A stretch of DNA of 64,000 nt, taken from Selaginella moellendorffii (taxonomy: Eukaryota; Streptophyta; Lycopodiopsida; Selaginellales; Selaginellaceae). The DNA is taken from assembly GCF_000143415.4 (NCBI RefSeq), contig NW_003314267.1, positions 1,500,100 through 1,564,099 on the forward strand, read 5' to 3'. The translations under genes were made by a program, and so were the position numbers. Positions 45,637-58,639 of this stretch are shown here, piece by piece (the stretch's first letter is position 1; each line of letters begins with the position of its first letter). A model generated the notes under the pieces. It was not told the origin of the DNA. It made no database searches and worked only from the letters and a program-made list of their open reading frames with translations.

Positions 45637-46062
45637 CTCTCTGTTGATATTCCTTATTCCGTTAAAAGGGCATGACCATGTACTCTAACTGCCTGTCTAT
45701 AGTAGTGTATCTAAACTTTACCGACAAGTTTGGTTTTTTTGCTCAAGAGGGTTGGGGCCTCTAGCTTCTCTCTCTATGTCACTGTGGGTAGGGGCGTATC
45801 ACACTTTTGTAAGCTGGGTGACACCCAAAACAGTAAGGGTGGCTGACTCCGTTAGTCATTTCTTTGTCGGCGATGGTCGGAAGGTGTCTAAGCTGGTAGC
45901 GCATCCGTGTTAGACAAAGAGGTTACCCCTAACTCATTTAAGTTAGAGTGTTAGTAACTAACTTGTTCAAGTGTTAGTAAACTGGGCTTAGCACCTGTAC
46001 TTAGCCAGATGGACTTAAAGTAGGAACTCCTATGTATTTCTAGCTAAGCATACTCGTTCTGG
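45637..46062 (+). mobile_element. R1-D internal 3' end and start of its 3' LTR
   Basis: 45637-45948 matches R1-A 6893-7203. The LTR of this diverged R1 subtype seems to start at TGTTAGTAAC (45949). It is cut at 46063 by L2-D and continues at 53519-53977 and 61539-62012. The three LTR pieces add up to about 1.05 kb, close to the reference 1118 bp. Confidence 0.7.
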
Positions 46063-47718
46063 TGTGAGACACAAAATCCCTAGGCCCCAAAGTGGAGCCG
46101 AAAGAGTACCACGTGGTAGTGGCCGAAGCAAAGGCCAAACGAGCGTAACATGTTTGGACTAAAAGCTTTGATTTGAAAAGGTCGAGAGTGGGAGTGGAAC
46201 TCCCAACAAAGTGCTCGAGGAACAAGCACGAAGTGAAAGATAAGTCTCTAGAAAAGGGACACAAGAGGACCAACACATGACACGTGGAAGTGTCCAAGAT
46301 GGAGTCCAAGATGGATCTGAGATGGACCCGAGATGGACCCGAGATGGACCCGAGATGGAGTCCGAGATGGACCCGAGATAGAGTCGAGATGGAGTCCGAG
46401 CTGGATCCGAGATGGAGTCCAAGATGGACCCGAGATGGAGTCCGAGATGGAGTCCGAGATGGACCCAAGATGGAGTCCAAGATGGACCCGAGATGGAGTC
46501 CGAGATAGACCCGAGATGGAGTCCGAGATGGACCCGAGATGGAGTCCGAGATGGACCCGAGATGGAGTCCGAGATGGACCCGAGATGGAGTCTGAAGTCG
46601 AGACGAAGACTAGGACCGAGACCAAGATCGGGACCGAGGCCAAGGCCAAGACCGAGCCCGAGCCCGAATCCGAGTTCGAGTCCGAGTCAAAGTCTGAGTC
46701 CGAGTCCGAGTCCGAGTCTGAGATGGTGAAAGCCCAAAGCGTTTGTCTCCCAGACCCTAGGGGGTTTAGTGAGCTCCAAAAGTATAGTGAGGGGGAGGAC
46801 TGTAGTGGAGCTAGTTTGGCCAAGAAAGGCCAGTTTGGCCCAGAAAAGCTGTACCCAGTGTTGGGTGATGAACTGCCCATTGGGAAGTCCAAGACTAGAG
46901 TGAACATGGACTGACAAGTGGGGTAGCTTGGTGAAGTGTTCAAGAGCCAGCTCTAGTTCCCTTGGAAGATCGACTGGCCAATGCTCCCAGTCCAAGTGTG
47001 GGTGGCACTACCTACTTGGATACCTGGTGTGGCTCAACAGAACCTCGCTCTAAGCCCATGACTAGAGCACTTAAAGGCAAAAGGTGGGGAGAATACCCAT
47101 GAGGCTTGCGTAAGGCCATGGTGTTCCAAAATGTTGTTCCAAAGTCCCAAATGGTGAAAGGGAAGAGGAGCAATCCTCTAGTGCAGTGACCAAGGATACG
47201 GTCACATGGTGAGGAAGTCCCAAAGGATAGTGGGACTTAGAGGTTGGGCCTACGGGCCTTGATCTAGTGGCAGTGTTGGCGAACACGGCCATGGACAAAA
47301 AGGGACTTGGTGGGGACTAGAAAAGAGTTGTTGGGGAAGGCTATTCCCCATATCTGCGGGCATCCTAAGGATGCTAAGGAGTAGATCTAGGATGATCACT
47401 CATGAACGAATAGCCTAGTCTTTGAGAGATGGGACTATGATGCAGGTGGCGTTAGACCACCGGTGTGACCAAGGGGAATGGGCATGGCCTTAGTGTAACG
47501 GGCTAATATGTCGGTGGTACCTTGGGGTGTCGGTCATGGGATTGGACACATAGAGCACTTGGACCAAGTGCAAAGGTTGAGTGGCATGGATGCCATTCTC
47601 AGGGCTAGCAAGCCCCAAGTCTTAACTGGGACTTATGGAGGTTGTGAATGAGACTCCTCCAAGTGGTTGGAGGTGCAGTTAAGTGACTAAAGTAAAATGG
47701 AAAAATTAGTCGCTTACA
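46063..47718 (+). repeat. L2-D 5' LTR (1656 bp)
   Basis: TGTGAGACAC...CGCTTACA. A GAGATGGACCC/GAGATGGAGTCC minisatellite covers about 46290-46725 and is followed by the module GTGAAAGCCCAAAGC...CCAAAAGTATAGTGAGGGGGA (gap as shown). The array is shorter than in the 3' LTR. Confidence 0.9.
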
Positions 47719-50700
47719 ATTTGGTATCGGAGCGGTTCCTTAGTTTGACTCTTATTGGTGGCCAAGTATATCACCACTTGTATTGGAATTAGAAAGTCCT
47801 AGGTATGGACCTATCTTCAAGGAATAGCATGTCAAGAGGACATGGCTCTCCACTCGAGTTCATGCGTGAACTTGTGCACAATGTAGTGGATGGAAAAGGG
47901 CCAATAAGGGAACAACATTGGGATCTTGGGAATAGTATGAGGGTTTCCTAAGAGAGTTGAGGATGTGATCCAGATGAGCGTTTGATGTAGCAAATGGGCT
48001 AATGTAGTTGTGGAAAACAACTATAGTTGGGATCACTGGAAAGATGCAGACTCCAAAACAATAAAGGAGTCACAAAATTACCCTCATATAGTGGAGGCTA
48101 GTGCTCATAAACTTGAGACCAGAATTAATGACCAACGGAGGTCAAATACGGAAGAGGATACAAGTCCTTGAAATGGTAGCCAGGGCTACCTCTAATAAAT
48201 GCTGGAACAACCCAAGGAGTTGGGGGTATACTTAGAGGATGAGTTGGTATTCTCATCACGTGGACAAGTGGTCATAAGGGGTAAAAGGTTGCCCCTCGAG
48301 AACAAATCAAGTGTCGGAATAACACTTATGATGGTGGTCCTGGTGAGTAGGACAGGAATACAGGAAGTTGTATTCCAATGAGCTGACACCTCAAAAGTAA
48401 GACTTTATAGGTTGGGGGATTTGGAAAAGTCCAAAAGGCTGAATGACTTAAGTGGAGTTAAGGAATGGTCCTGAAGGACTGATGGAAGCATTTAGACTGA
48501 GGTGTGTTATGCCCCACGAAGGATGGAGAGGATCATAGGATCCAAGTATGAGAATAGTGGGTATCTCATAGGTGGCAGAATATGCCATACTAAAGTCATG
48601 GGAAAGGTGTTCCCAGAAAAGCAACTTTGGTGCAGAGTTGTGTGTGAACACTATGGTGTAATGCTAACAGATAGTTGGCATGAGAAACGACTACTTTGGT
48701 CTTGGCAAAGACCTAGACACAAGTGCAAAGTGTCATAAAGGCAGACTTATGGAGTTGATGGTGTGGAGACACCAAATGGGCCAAGGTGTGATACTTTGAG
48801 GTTATGTTGATGGGTTCATGAGAACCCCTTGCTAAGGGAATCCCAATGAAAATGGGAACGGCATAGCGTAAACTGGAAGGCATGTGGTAGGGTGTGGTGA
48901 CCCGGATAATGATGGAAGTGTGAAAGCACCAGCAATGAGTTGTAGAACTTGACAACTATGAGGCAACTAAGCAAGAGGTGTAGGTAATTGGTTAAATAGG
49001 TAGAAGGTAGCTACCCAAAGCTTTTTAATGGCATAAAGAAGTTAAATATACCCTTATCGGGGATTAGTTGCTTATGTTGCGATATAATAAGTCAATGTCA
49101 TAAAAGGAAATGCTCATTGCCAAATAAGGCCATCATTAGGATACCCAAACACTCTAAAACACCAAGAACTGGTGTTTGGTGTTGCAAGGGCATTAGATAA
49201 GGCCCAAGGGATTAAGTCTCTAGCAAATGATGGATAGGAGGTGCTATCCAAATGTCCAAGGTTCTGGAGATGGAAGAAATCCGTCTACCTAATTTGGACG
49301 AAGCCAAAAATGGGATTTTGGCAAGGCTAGTGACGGGCATATAGAGGCTTATAAGTAACAACATTAATCCCGGTGTGTGGGATTATAAAGTGAGTATGCC
49401 CAGATTGAGGAACCACTCCCTAAGCTATTGGGTAAGTTCATCCCTATGAATACTTGCTAAGGTATAGTAGAAGGTGCAAAGCTATTCTCCTAGTCTGGAG
49501 GAGAATAACCAAAGAAAACATATGAGGCCAAAAGGCAAGTAGTATTAGGATGGAACTGAACCATAGAATTCGAAGGGTATAACTAATGGTGGTTATGCAA
49601 GTTGGGAGTGGAGAATCAAGAGGGTGCTCAAGGATGTTACTACTAGCAACTGCGATGCCATGAAGAGTCTAAAATGTAGAACTATCCATGTTAGACCATA
49701 TGATGAGTAGGGAGCTTGCGAAGGAGAAGCCTTGGCAAGCTAAGGAACAGAGTTCCTTGAAAGTTCCCAAAGACAATTCTAGATAGATAAGTACCTAGAA
49801 AGCCAAATGTAAATGGTTCCTAGAGCGTGCGAAATCAAAGTGGCGCAGCAGAAGCGTGGTCTTGAAGCTTGCCAAAAGGCAAGGCTATCAAGGTTAAGGA
49901 AGTAATTCTCGAGTGTTCAAAGAGAGGGCTTTGAACGAAAGTCGATGGTCAAGGACTTTCACGCTTATGCATGAACCATGTTACAGTGGTCGGATGACTT
50001 GCTAAGTGAGATTGGCAAGTCGGGGGAACGAATACCCTAGTTGAAGGAGCCAACTTCAAAGGGGTGGCCCATGGGGCCAAGTATGGAGGAGTCTATGTGT
50101 GATCACAGACTTGTCAAGTGAGAAGACTTGGCAGTGCGGAGGAACTAGGTTCCTAAGCAGTGATCTATAACGCACTTTATGAATAAGTTGGTGCACTGGC
50201 ATAGGGAGTCACACTAGGCATCTTGTGCGATGCCGTCCGTAGATGCATATATGGAGGTTGGGTTCGAGTCCTGACCCTTTAGTGCTTGGGTTCGAGTCCC
50301 AAATCACTAGGGCGTGGTGATGGTTTGGAATATGAGGACACTCATTTTTCGGTGGTCATGGACTCTCAGTGAGAAGACTAGTTTAGGCACACTGCCAAGC
50401 AAGGGATGCCTCGGAGTCGTGATGCACGGTTAGATTGCTTAGTGTGGCTCAGCATATCTAACTTGAACACTTGGTGCGAGTGGCACCAAGGACGTGGTGA
50501 ATGAGATGGGGACACCCAATCTCAGTTGCTATAGACCCTTAGCCGGGAGGGCTGGCTTGGGTGCACCGCCAAGTGTGGGGGATGCCCCCGGGGTCATGGT
50601 GAATAACTTAAAGGTCTAGAAGACGTAATACCTATTGGCAAACCTATTAAGGTGCCAAGGTGTGATCACTAGGTGATCTTATGGCTAAAACAAGGACAAG

Positions 50701-51773
50701 GTCCTTGTGAAGTTAAGGGATAAAGTTCTTAGTTCAAAGTGTTAGTTTGAACTATTGATGATGGTGTGGCTTGGTCAATGTGACTAAGTGGGAAAAACAC
50801 CTAAGGGAAATGATTTGTGACTATGCGATGGCATAGTGAGTCCAAAGAAAGTAGTTTCTATAAGAGACCCATGGGAGGGTCGCAAAGTTGGGCCAAGGAT
50901 AGAGCCCACAGTGGAAAATCCTAAAGAGACGTACTAGGGGTGAACACCCTCTGGACTTGGCAAAGCAACATCTTTGCTATGGAACCGAAAGGATACCTTG
51001 AGAATGGAGGTGGTGATCCATTGTTGCTGGGTGCAGCAATCAAGGATAGGAGCAAAAGACTAGTGGCTAAGAATAGAGCCATGGAAATCATGGGAAAGAA
51101 TCCAAAACGCAAAGGTAGGCCAAGAACACTAATATGTTTGGTGCTAACGGATTGTGGAAAATGCAATGTGTTTCTAAGGATGGATTCCAAATTGCTCCGA
51201 TTTGGCGAAAGTGGAAGCTCCAAGGGAGGGAGCGGTAAGGTAGCCAAATGATAGGGCCATGGACAACCCTAGCACAAAGTATGATAACTGGAACTTAGTG
51301 CCCAAGGTGGCACGAAATAGAAGAGAGGATGATGGTGCCCTCAAGTAGGGAACTTCTTAGGATGGGGAAGTAGAGTTGCACGATATGTGCAATGCAAGGT
51401 GTCAGAGACACCTAAGAAATTGACTTTGAGAAGTTAAAAGTAAAAGTTCCAAAGTGCAAAGATTATATCGATGGAAACTGAGACCACTTGAGAAGGAGTA
51501 GTGGATTGAGATAGAGACAGTGTCTCTAACAGGTTTAGTGAGGACTAAACCAATAAACTGAGAGAACCACCACAAGTGGTCGAATAAGTCTCTAAGTTGG
51601 GGAGACTATGCTCCTTAGAGGATGGACAAGGCATGGTGAGCCTTTAATGTCAAACCATAGACAAATTTTGGCTGGGTGCCAAGGATGGAAATGGTAATAC
51701 ATGCGGGTGTTACTTTATAAAAGGGGTTTACCATTTGATGAGGACATCAAACTTCGTTTATGGGTGGTGGAGT
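47719..51773 (+). mobile_element. L2-D internal region, non-coding
   Basis: No frame above ~108 residues and no gag, protease, RT or integrase motif. Around 50240-50410 it matches the 3' non-coding part of G (complement of 25710-25940), including GGTTGGGTTCGAGTCC and TAGGGCGTGGTGA. A second, looser copy of the same module lies near 50460-50610. Confidence 0.85.
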
Positions 51774-53518
51774 TGTGAGACACAAAATCGCTAGGCCCCA
51801 AAGTGGAGCTGAAAAGGCACCACGTGGTAGTGGCCAAAGCGAAGGCCAAATGAGCGTAACACGTTTGGACTAAAAGCTTCGACTTGAAAAGGTCAAGAGT
51901 GGGAGTGGAACTCCCAATGAAATGCTCGAGGAACAAGCACGAAGTGAAAAATAAGTGAGTCTCTAGAAAAGGGACACAAGAGGACTGACATATGACACGT
52001 GAAAGTGTCCGAGATGGACTCGAGATGGAGTCCGAGATGGAGTCCGAGATGGATCCGAGATGGACCCGAGATGGACCCAAGATGGAGTCTGAGATGGAGT
52101 CCGAGATGGATCCGAGATGGACCCGAGATGGACCCAAGATGGAGTCTGAGATGGAGTCCGAGATGGATCGGAGATGGAGTCCGAGATGGAGTCTGAGATG
52201 GACCCGAGATGGAGTCTGAGATGGACCTGAGATGGAGTCCGAGATGGACCCGAGATGGAGTCCGAGATAGAGTCCGAGATGGACCCGAGATGGAGTCCGA
52301 GATGGACCCGAGATGGAGTCCGAAGTCGAGACCAAGACCGGGACCGAGACCAAGATCGGGACCGAGACCAAGACCGAGGCCAAGGCCAAGACCGAGCCCG
52401 AGCCCGAATCCGAGTCCGAGTCCGAGTCAAAGTCCGAGTCCGAGTCTGAGTTCGAGTCCGAGTCCGAGTCTGAGTTCGAGTGCGAGTGCGAGTCCGAGTC
52501 CGAGTTCGAGTTCGAGTTTGAGAGGGTGAAAGCCCAAAGCGTTCGTCTCCCAGACTCTGGGGGGTTTAGTGAGCTCCAAAAGTATAGTGAGGGGGAGGAC
52601 TGCAATGGAGCTAGTTTGGCCAGGAAAGGCCAGTTTGGCCTAGAAAGGCTGTACCTAGTGTTGGGTGATGAGCTGCCCACTGGGAAGTCCAAGACTAGAG
52701 TGAACACGGACTAACAAATGGGGTAGCTTGGTGAAGTGTTCAAGAGTCAGCTCTAGTTCCCCTGGGAGATCAACTGGCTAATACTCCCAGTCCAAATGTG
52801 GGTGGCACTACCTACTTGGATACCTAGTGTGGCTCAACGGAACCTCGCTCTAAGCCCATGGCTAGAGCACTTAAAGGCAAAAGGTGGGGAGAGTACCCAT
52901 GAGGCTTGCGTAAGGCCACGGTGTTCCAAAATGTTGTTCCAAAGTCCCAAACGGTGAAAGGGAAGAGGAGCAATCCTCTAGTGTAGTGACCAAGGATACG
53001 GTCACATAGTGAGGAAGTCCCAAAGGATAGTGGGACTTAGAGGTTGGGCCTGCAAGCCTTGATCTAGTGGCAGTGTTGGCGAACACGGCCATGGACAAAA
53101 AAGGACTTGGTGAGGACTGGAAAAGAGTTGTTGGGGAAGGCTATTCCCCATGTGTTCGGGCATTCTAAGGATGCTAAGGAGTAGATCTGGGATGATCACT
53201 CACAGACGGATGGCCTAGTCTTTGAGAGACGGGACTATGATGTAGGTGGCATTAGACCACCGGTGTGACCAAGGTGAATGGGCATGGCCTTAGTATAACA
53301 GGTCGATATGTCAGTGGTACCTTGGGGTGTTGGTCATAGGATCGGACACGTGGAGCACTTGGACCAAGTGCAAAGGTTGAGTGGCATGGATGCCATTCTC
53401 AGGGCTAGCAAGCCTCAAGTCCTAACTGGGACTTATGGAGGTTGTGAATGAGACTCCTCCAAGTGGTCGGAGGTGCGGTTAAGTGACTAAAGTAAAATGG
53501 AGAAATTAGTTGCTTACA
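51774..53518 (+). repeat. L2-D 3' LTR (1745 bp)
   Basis: TGTGAGACAC...TGCTTACA, the same layout as the 5' LTR, with its minisatellite at about 52008-52525. Outside the array the two LTRs differ by scattered substitutions, so the insertion is not very recent. Confidence 0.9.
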
Positions 53519-53977
53519 CCTGGCTTTTAGTTCTCTTGTGCTCTATCTTGCACTGGCTTGACAAGAACCCTTGCGTATTGAAATTAATCCCTTAACATTG
53601 CTAGATGATAGCTTACCGTGTCTGCCAAACACCCTCGCTATCATCCCCTTTGTGTTAGTCTCATTTCGGTCCCAAATACTAATTATGGAAAGTGTCTAGA
53701 TTTGCTCATTTGGCATATCTACGGAGTGTAGAGATTGGCCTGAACACAATGGTGTTCGTCTTGTGTCCAAATTTGCAATCTAGCACTATTCCATATTTAG
53801 TAAGTTTATCTTACTAAATATGAGCTTGTCCCAGAGACTAACTCCTAATACTAAGGGAAGCTTGGGGTGAAAACCCAAAGCATGTGTTCCTCAAGGGGGG
53901 TTCCAAATGTATAGTAGGGATAGTGGGTAGGTCGGGCATGGCCAACCAACCTAAAGCATAGTCTAGCTCCTGCTTGC
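53519..53977 (+). repeat. R1-D 3' LTR, middle piece
   Basis: From about 53590 it matches R1 LTR sequence on the plus strand (GCTAGATGATAGCTTACCG as at 7625-7643). It contains GTGAAAACCCAAAGC and TATAGTAGGGATAGTG. It ends at the target copy CTTGC (53973-53977) of G2. Confidence 0.85.
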
Positions 53978-55172
53978 TGTAAGCCACAAATTTTTCCTTT
54001 CCAATTTGCCAGCTTACCTCGTCTATCCGACCAACTCTGCCTTGGCTTGTGCTGAGTTCCCTCGCCAAGGTTCCCGCCTATGGTACCAGCTCCTACTTGG
54101 TCCTACTTGGTTTCAGCTACTTACTGCACGAGCAACGGAGTGTTAGCCATCCATCTACGGATTCCCAAATCTCTCCCAATCCCCCTCCCCGGGTTAGACT
54201 GGACTTAAGGTTCGGCTACACTCTCTGCAGGCACAAACAGCCAAGCACACCAAGCCTCCAGATTCCTAACACCCCTTGGTACCACAAGACTTGATCATGG
54301 GACCCTCTAAATCCCAAGTCTTGGGTGCAGCACTTGCTTCGGGACGTCGGGGCGAAACACCATGGCCTAATGGCCCAGTATGGGTACCTCTACCCCCCCC
54401 ACTTCCATCCCAAAGGGAAGGCCCAAGCCCCTAGGAAGGGCGAGGACCAATGAGCCACAAGGTACTCAAGTGGGGCACCACTCCACCTGAGCCGGGAGCA
54501 CCACAGTCGGTTTCCCTTTCGGGAGTGGGAGCTGCTCTTGAGCACTTCCCTGGGTGGCCCCTCTGGCACCACTCAGGCCCATGCTCACTCCCACCCAAGG
54601 CCCCTCGGCCCCAGTCTCAACATCAAGTCAGTTTGGAAGCACCACTGGAGAGTTCCTTCAAGACTGGTTCCTGGACCTCACTATCCCTACTATACTTTTG
54701 GAACCCCCTGCAGCCCCCCCCCCCCCCCTCCCCCCTTGGGAAACGCACGCTTTGGGCTTTCACCCCTTGACCCGTATTAGTATTTGGACTTAGTCTCTGG
54801 CTCGATCTCGGACCCGATTTCGGATCGACTTCGGATTCGGTCTCGGACTCGATCTCGGACTCGATCTCGGACCCGATCTCGGACCCGACCTCAGACTTGA
54901 CCTCAGACTCGGTCTCGGACCCGATTTCGGATCTCGGACTCGGTCTCGAACTCGGTCTCGAACTCGGACTCGAACTCGGTCCCCGAGTCAGTCTCGGACT
55001 CGATTCCGGACTCTATCTCGAACTCGATTCCGGACTCTATCTCGAACTCGGTCCTAGAGTCGGTCTTGGACTCGATCCTCGACTTGGTCCCATCCGATGA
55101 ACTCTTTGTCATTTCGGTCAAGCTTTTGGGGATCCTTTAGCCTACGACATCTCGAGGAGTCGGTTCCTTACA
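53978..55172 (-). repeat. G2 3' LTR (1195 bp)
   Basis: On the plus strand TGTAAGCCAC...GGTTCCTTACA. It contains a poly-C tract at about 54715-54740 and a CTCGGACTCG-type minisatellite at about 54785-55090. Confidence 0.95.
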
Positions 55173-55506
55173 ACTCCACCACCCATAGAAGAAGTTCGAT
55201 GCCCACATCGAACGTCTTGTTTTATCCTACGACTTATTGACCATGTCTCCGGGGGCATCCCCCCACTTAGCGGTGTGCCTAAGTTAGCCTCCCCGGCCAT
55301 GAGCCCATGACAATGGAATATACGTGTCCCTATACCCCTAACCTCACCACGCCCTAGTATGGGGTCGGGACTTGAACCCAGCCTTGCTTTACTAGGGGGT
55401 TGGGACTCGAACCCAACCTCCGTAGAATATGTCTACAGATTCGACATCCCCGCGGGGAGTCGGGCATAGTGCCCTACGCCTGGTTGACCTATCCAACCCA
55501 TGCTAA

Positions 55507-58500
55507 TTAGCTTACCTTCGGCGCGCCTTCGGGTCCCAACATATGCCACTTGCTCAACTTTGCAAATTGATATTTGTAATTGAATTTTTCATAAATACAT
55601 AGAGTTCTGCCTTGCAGAAATTCCTCCACTAGATCTCGCACGTTCGCTAGGTTCTCCTCCAATTCCCATGTTGCTTTGCAGTGTGGAAATCCTTTCCACT
55701 TCACATGGAACTCTCTCATCGCGCGTCCTTGTCGCTTGCTCTTGCGCGCATTGAGGATGGCCTCGACTTCGTATTCCTCTTCCCCTTGGATAACCTCAGG
55801 TAAAGGTCTCACTTGGTCCTTGCGAAGCGGATCCTCAAAGTATGGCTTGAGTAAGTTCACGTGGAACACTGGGTGCATCTTCCCCATCTCTCGAGGAAGT
55901 CGGAGTCGGTAAGCCACTTTACCGATTCGTGCCTCAATCTCGTAAGGCCCCGCGAACCTACTTAAGGAACTCAAGATCAATTCATTTACAGGAATACATG
56001 CATCTTTACCTTTGGGTCAACTTTCGGCTGATCCCACTTGGTAGTCTGAGGTTCTTCGTGTTCAGCCACACCTTCTCCCCAGCTTGGAACTCTACATCCC
56101 GACGCTTCTGGTTCGCGTATTTGGTTTGCCTTTGTTGAGCCCGTTCCAAGGAATCCCTCACTAGATTCCAAATACTGAGTCTTTCCACCGTGAATGCCTC
56201 CACTACGGGCAACTCTCCATGATACTCGGCCACGCCGAGTTCCACAGGACCTTCAATAGCTCGCCCATTGATGACTTCCCATGGACTCACCCCGATACTC
56301 GAATGTGGTGAGTTGTTATAACACATTTCCGCAAGTCCCAAATGACTTACCCAATCGGTCTGGTCTCCTGAGACATAACATTGCAAATAATCCTCCAGCT
56401 GCCTATTCACCCTTTCCGTTTGTCCGTCTGTCTGTGGGTTGATAGGCTGTGCTGAATTTCAACTTGGTGCGATACTGTTCTAGGAGAGTCCTCCAGAACC
56501 TACTGGTGAAGATCTTATCTCGATCTGAGATGATCTCTTCCGGTCTTCCCCGCACTCAAACCACTTGTTCGAAGAACAGCTTCGCCACACCTTCCGCATC
56601 CACCTCCGTTGTGGTGGGTATGAAATGTGCCATTTTTGAAAATCGGTCCACCACCACGAATATCGCATCAAACCCCTCGCCTGGGGGGGAGTCCCGCGAT
56701 GAAGTCCATCGTAAGACATTTCCACGGGCGATCTGGAATTGGGATGCTTTGCAACAAGCCCCCACTAGCCTTAGTCACGGCTTTTACCTGCTGACATGTT
56801 GGACATGTCTTTACATAGTCTTGGATGTCCTTAGCCATATCTAGCCAATGGTACTTCCTTTTGAGTAAGCCCATCTTCTTGGGCACTCCGCCGTGTCCCG
56901 CAAGAGGTCCGTCATGACACTCTTCTAAGGCCACCTTCCTTAGTTCCCCTTCTGGAACATACACCTCGTTTGCTTGTAATAGATGAGTCCGTTGCGTTCC
57001 GCATAGCCTGTTTTCTCTTCCGTTGGCAGCTCACCTCTCTGGTGAGCTTCCCGCGCCTCTAGATTCCTCAGCAACACTTCTTGTGCTAGACCATCGTTCT
57101 CATATGCTGTCCGCACATCGTCCCAGAAGGTTGCTGTTGCGCTGGATATTGCCAACCTCAAGCTCACTTTTCGACTTAGCGCATCCGCCACGATGTTGCT
57201 CTTCCCAGGCTTGTACAGATACTCGCAATCAAACTCAGCCAAGGCATTGGCCCACCGACCTTGTTTCCCTCTTAGGTCGGGCTGTGACAAGAAGTGTTTC
57301 GTTGCCACATTGTCCGTGTAAACCTTGAAGTGTCTCCCAAGGTAGTGTCGCCACTCCTTGAACGCCTTGACCACCGCAAACAATTCCTTCTCGTGGGCAG
57401 GCCACTTCCGTTGAGCCTTGTCCAGCTTCTTCGAGAAGAATGCTACCGGATGGTTGTCTTGCTTCAAAACTGCGCCCAACGCAAAGTCCGAAGCATTCGT
57501 TTCTACCTCAAAGTCCTTACCAAAGTCTAGTAATGCCAATATGGGAGCCTTCCTCAACTTCCCTTTGAGGTGGACGAATGCCGCCTCGCATTCCGCTATC
57601 CACACCATCTTCCCTTTTCCTGTTTGGTCCGTTAAGGGCAGGGCTACTCTCGAATAGTGTCTGATAAACTTTCGATAGTAGTTGCATAGCCCCAGGAATG
57701 CCCTCAACTCGTGTACATTGGATGGTCGCTCCCATTCCTGGATCGCTTGGACCTTCTCCGGGTCCACCTTGAGCCCGTCCTGGCCCACCACATGCCCAAG
57801 AAACTTTACCTCTTGTTGAGCAAAGTCACATTTGCTCTTTTTAGCATACAGTTTGTGTTCCCTTAGTTTCTCAAACACCTTCGCCAAGTGTTCGGCATGC
57901 TCCTCTAGCGTCTCGCTATAGATCAGGATGTCGTCGATATAGACGACCACGAAGTGATCCAGATAGGGTACAAAGATGTGGTTCATTAGCGCCGAAAACG
58001 TTGCTGGCGCATTACATAGCCCGAAGGGCATCACCAGAAACTCAAAGCTCCCATACCTTGTTCGACAGGTTGTCTTCTCGACATCTTCCTCGGCTACCCT
58101 GATTTGGTAGTATCCTGACCTTAGGTCAATCCTCGAGAAGTATTTTGCCTTTCCCAACCTATCGAACAGGTCCTCAATCCTTGGCAAAGGGTACTTGTTC
58201 TTCTTTGTATACTTGTTGAGCAACCGGTAGTCTATGCACATGCGCATAGATCCATCTTTCTTTTTTACAAATAACACCGGCGCCCCATACGGCAACTTGT
58301 TCAACCTAACATACCCTTTGTCCACCAACTCCTCTAGTTGGCACTTGAGCTCCTTGAGTTCTTTTTCGTTCAAACGATAAGGGGGACGAACCACTGCCTC
58401 AGCACCCTCGACCAGCTCAATCTTATGTTCTATCAGTCGTGCTGGGGGTAGCCCCGCCGGTAGCTCCTCCAGCATGGTATCCTAGAATTGGTCCAACACC
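55507..58500 (-). pseudogene. G2 pol: RT, RNase H, integrase, chromodomain
   Basis: RT and RNase H lie in one 511-codon open stretch (56940-58475). In it are [11 protein letters not shown] (~150-160), YIDD (179-182), an RNase H with YTDN and DALSRK, and the start of the integrase linker. A one-base loss near 56967 (ACACCTCG against ACACCCTCG in G1) shifts the frame. The integrase zinc domain (GHGG, CPTCQ) is at ~56770-56910 and the DDE core at ~56200-56740, with a shift in a G-run near 56690. The chromodomain is at ~55620-55790 (EVEAIL, FHVKWKGFP, TWELEENL). A stop (CAG to TAG near 58483) separates RT from its upstream part. Few changes suggest fairly recent death. Confidence 0.92.
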
Positions 58501-58639
58501 CGCTGGATCACTAAAGGTACTTCTTCCATTCCTGTCTTTTTGTCACTCTTCACCGAGAGTAAGCACAAAAAGGCCGCCTTAGTTCCTTTAGTGAGTTGTC
58601 CTCTCGTGGACACCAGGTTTAAGCAGGAATCTTTGGCTT

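Larger units (their letters stand above)
41182..45647 (+). pseudogene. ParB/Srx-fold-like protein with basic linker and acidic tail, ten exons, one in-frame TGA
   Basis: The ATG (41182-41184) is the last codon of exon 1. Exons: to 41184, 41424-42602, 42657-43980, 44031-44117, 44156-44245, 44295-44438, 44486-45037, 45102-45109 (an uncertain 8-nt exon), 45148-45262, 45310-45647. All joins keep frame: 3840 nt, 1280 codons. Residues ~165-215 are Lys-rich (likely nuclear). Residues ~224-370 follow the ParB/Srx layout: TIDVSRIDI, EWVEKLKQKM, VIPYY, FYAVSGQHSSLA at the usual GxRR/GxHR place, then ISHAQNVKQE. Residues ~770-835 (VVEYNCGGLFF*TALLKG) faintly recall motif I of DNA methyltransferases (weak). 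The C-terminus is basic, then Glu/Asp-rich, then Pro-rich. Codon 796 is TGA (43860-43862). R1 sequence from ~45637 replaces the true 3' end. Its role is unknown; binding to the palindromes is a hypothesis. Confidence 0.6.
46063..53518 (+). mobile_element. L2-D: complete non-autonomous LTR retroelement
   Basis: Two LTRs (46063-47718, 51774-53518), a primer binding site at 47722-47733 (TGGTATCGGAGC), a polypurine tract GGGTGGTGGAGT just before the 3' LTR, and target copies TCTGG before and CCTGG after (four of five match). The 4-kb interior codes for nothing recognisable. The purine tract, the 3' non-coding segment and the LTR core match G, so G enzymes probably moved it (inference). Confidence 0.9.

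Noticed and set aside
50262-50330. tRNA-like B-box sequences (GGTTCGAGTCC), also at about 25880 on the other strand
   Set aside because: No A box, acceptor stem or cloverleaf surrounds them, and they belong to a segment shared by L2 and G non-coding DNA.
53388-53403. GGCATGGATGCCAT palindrome in L2 LTRs as a member of the 22-bp family
   Set aside because: It has no six-base spacer and no CACG arm, and occurs in every L2 LTR at one fixed place, so it is a separate feature.
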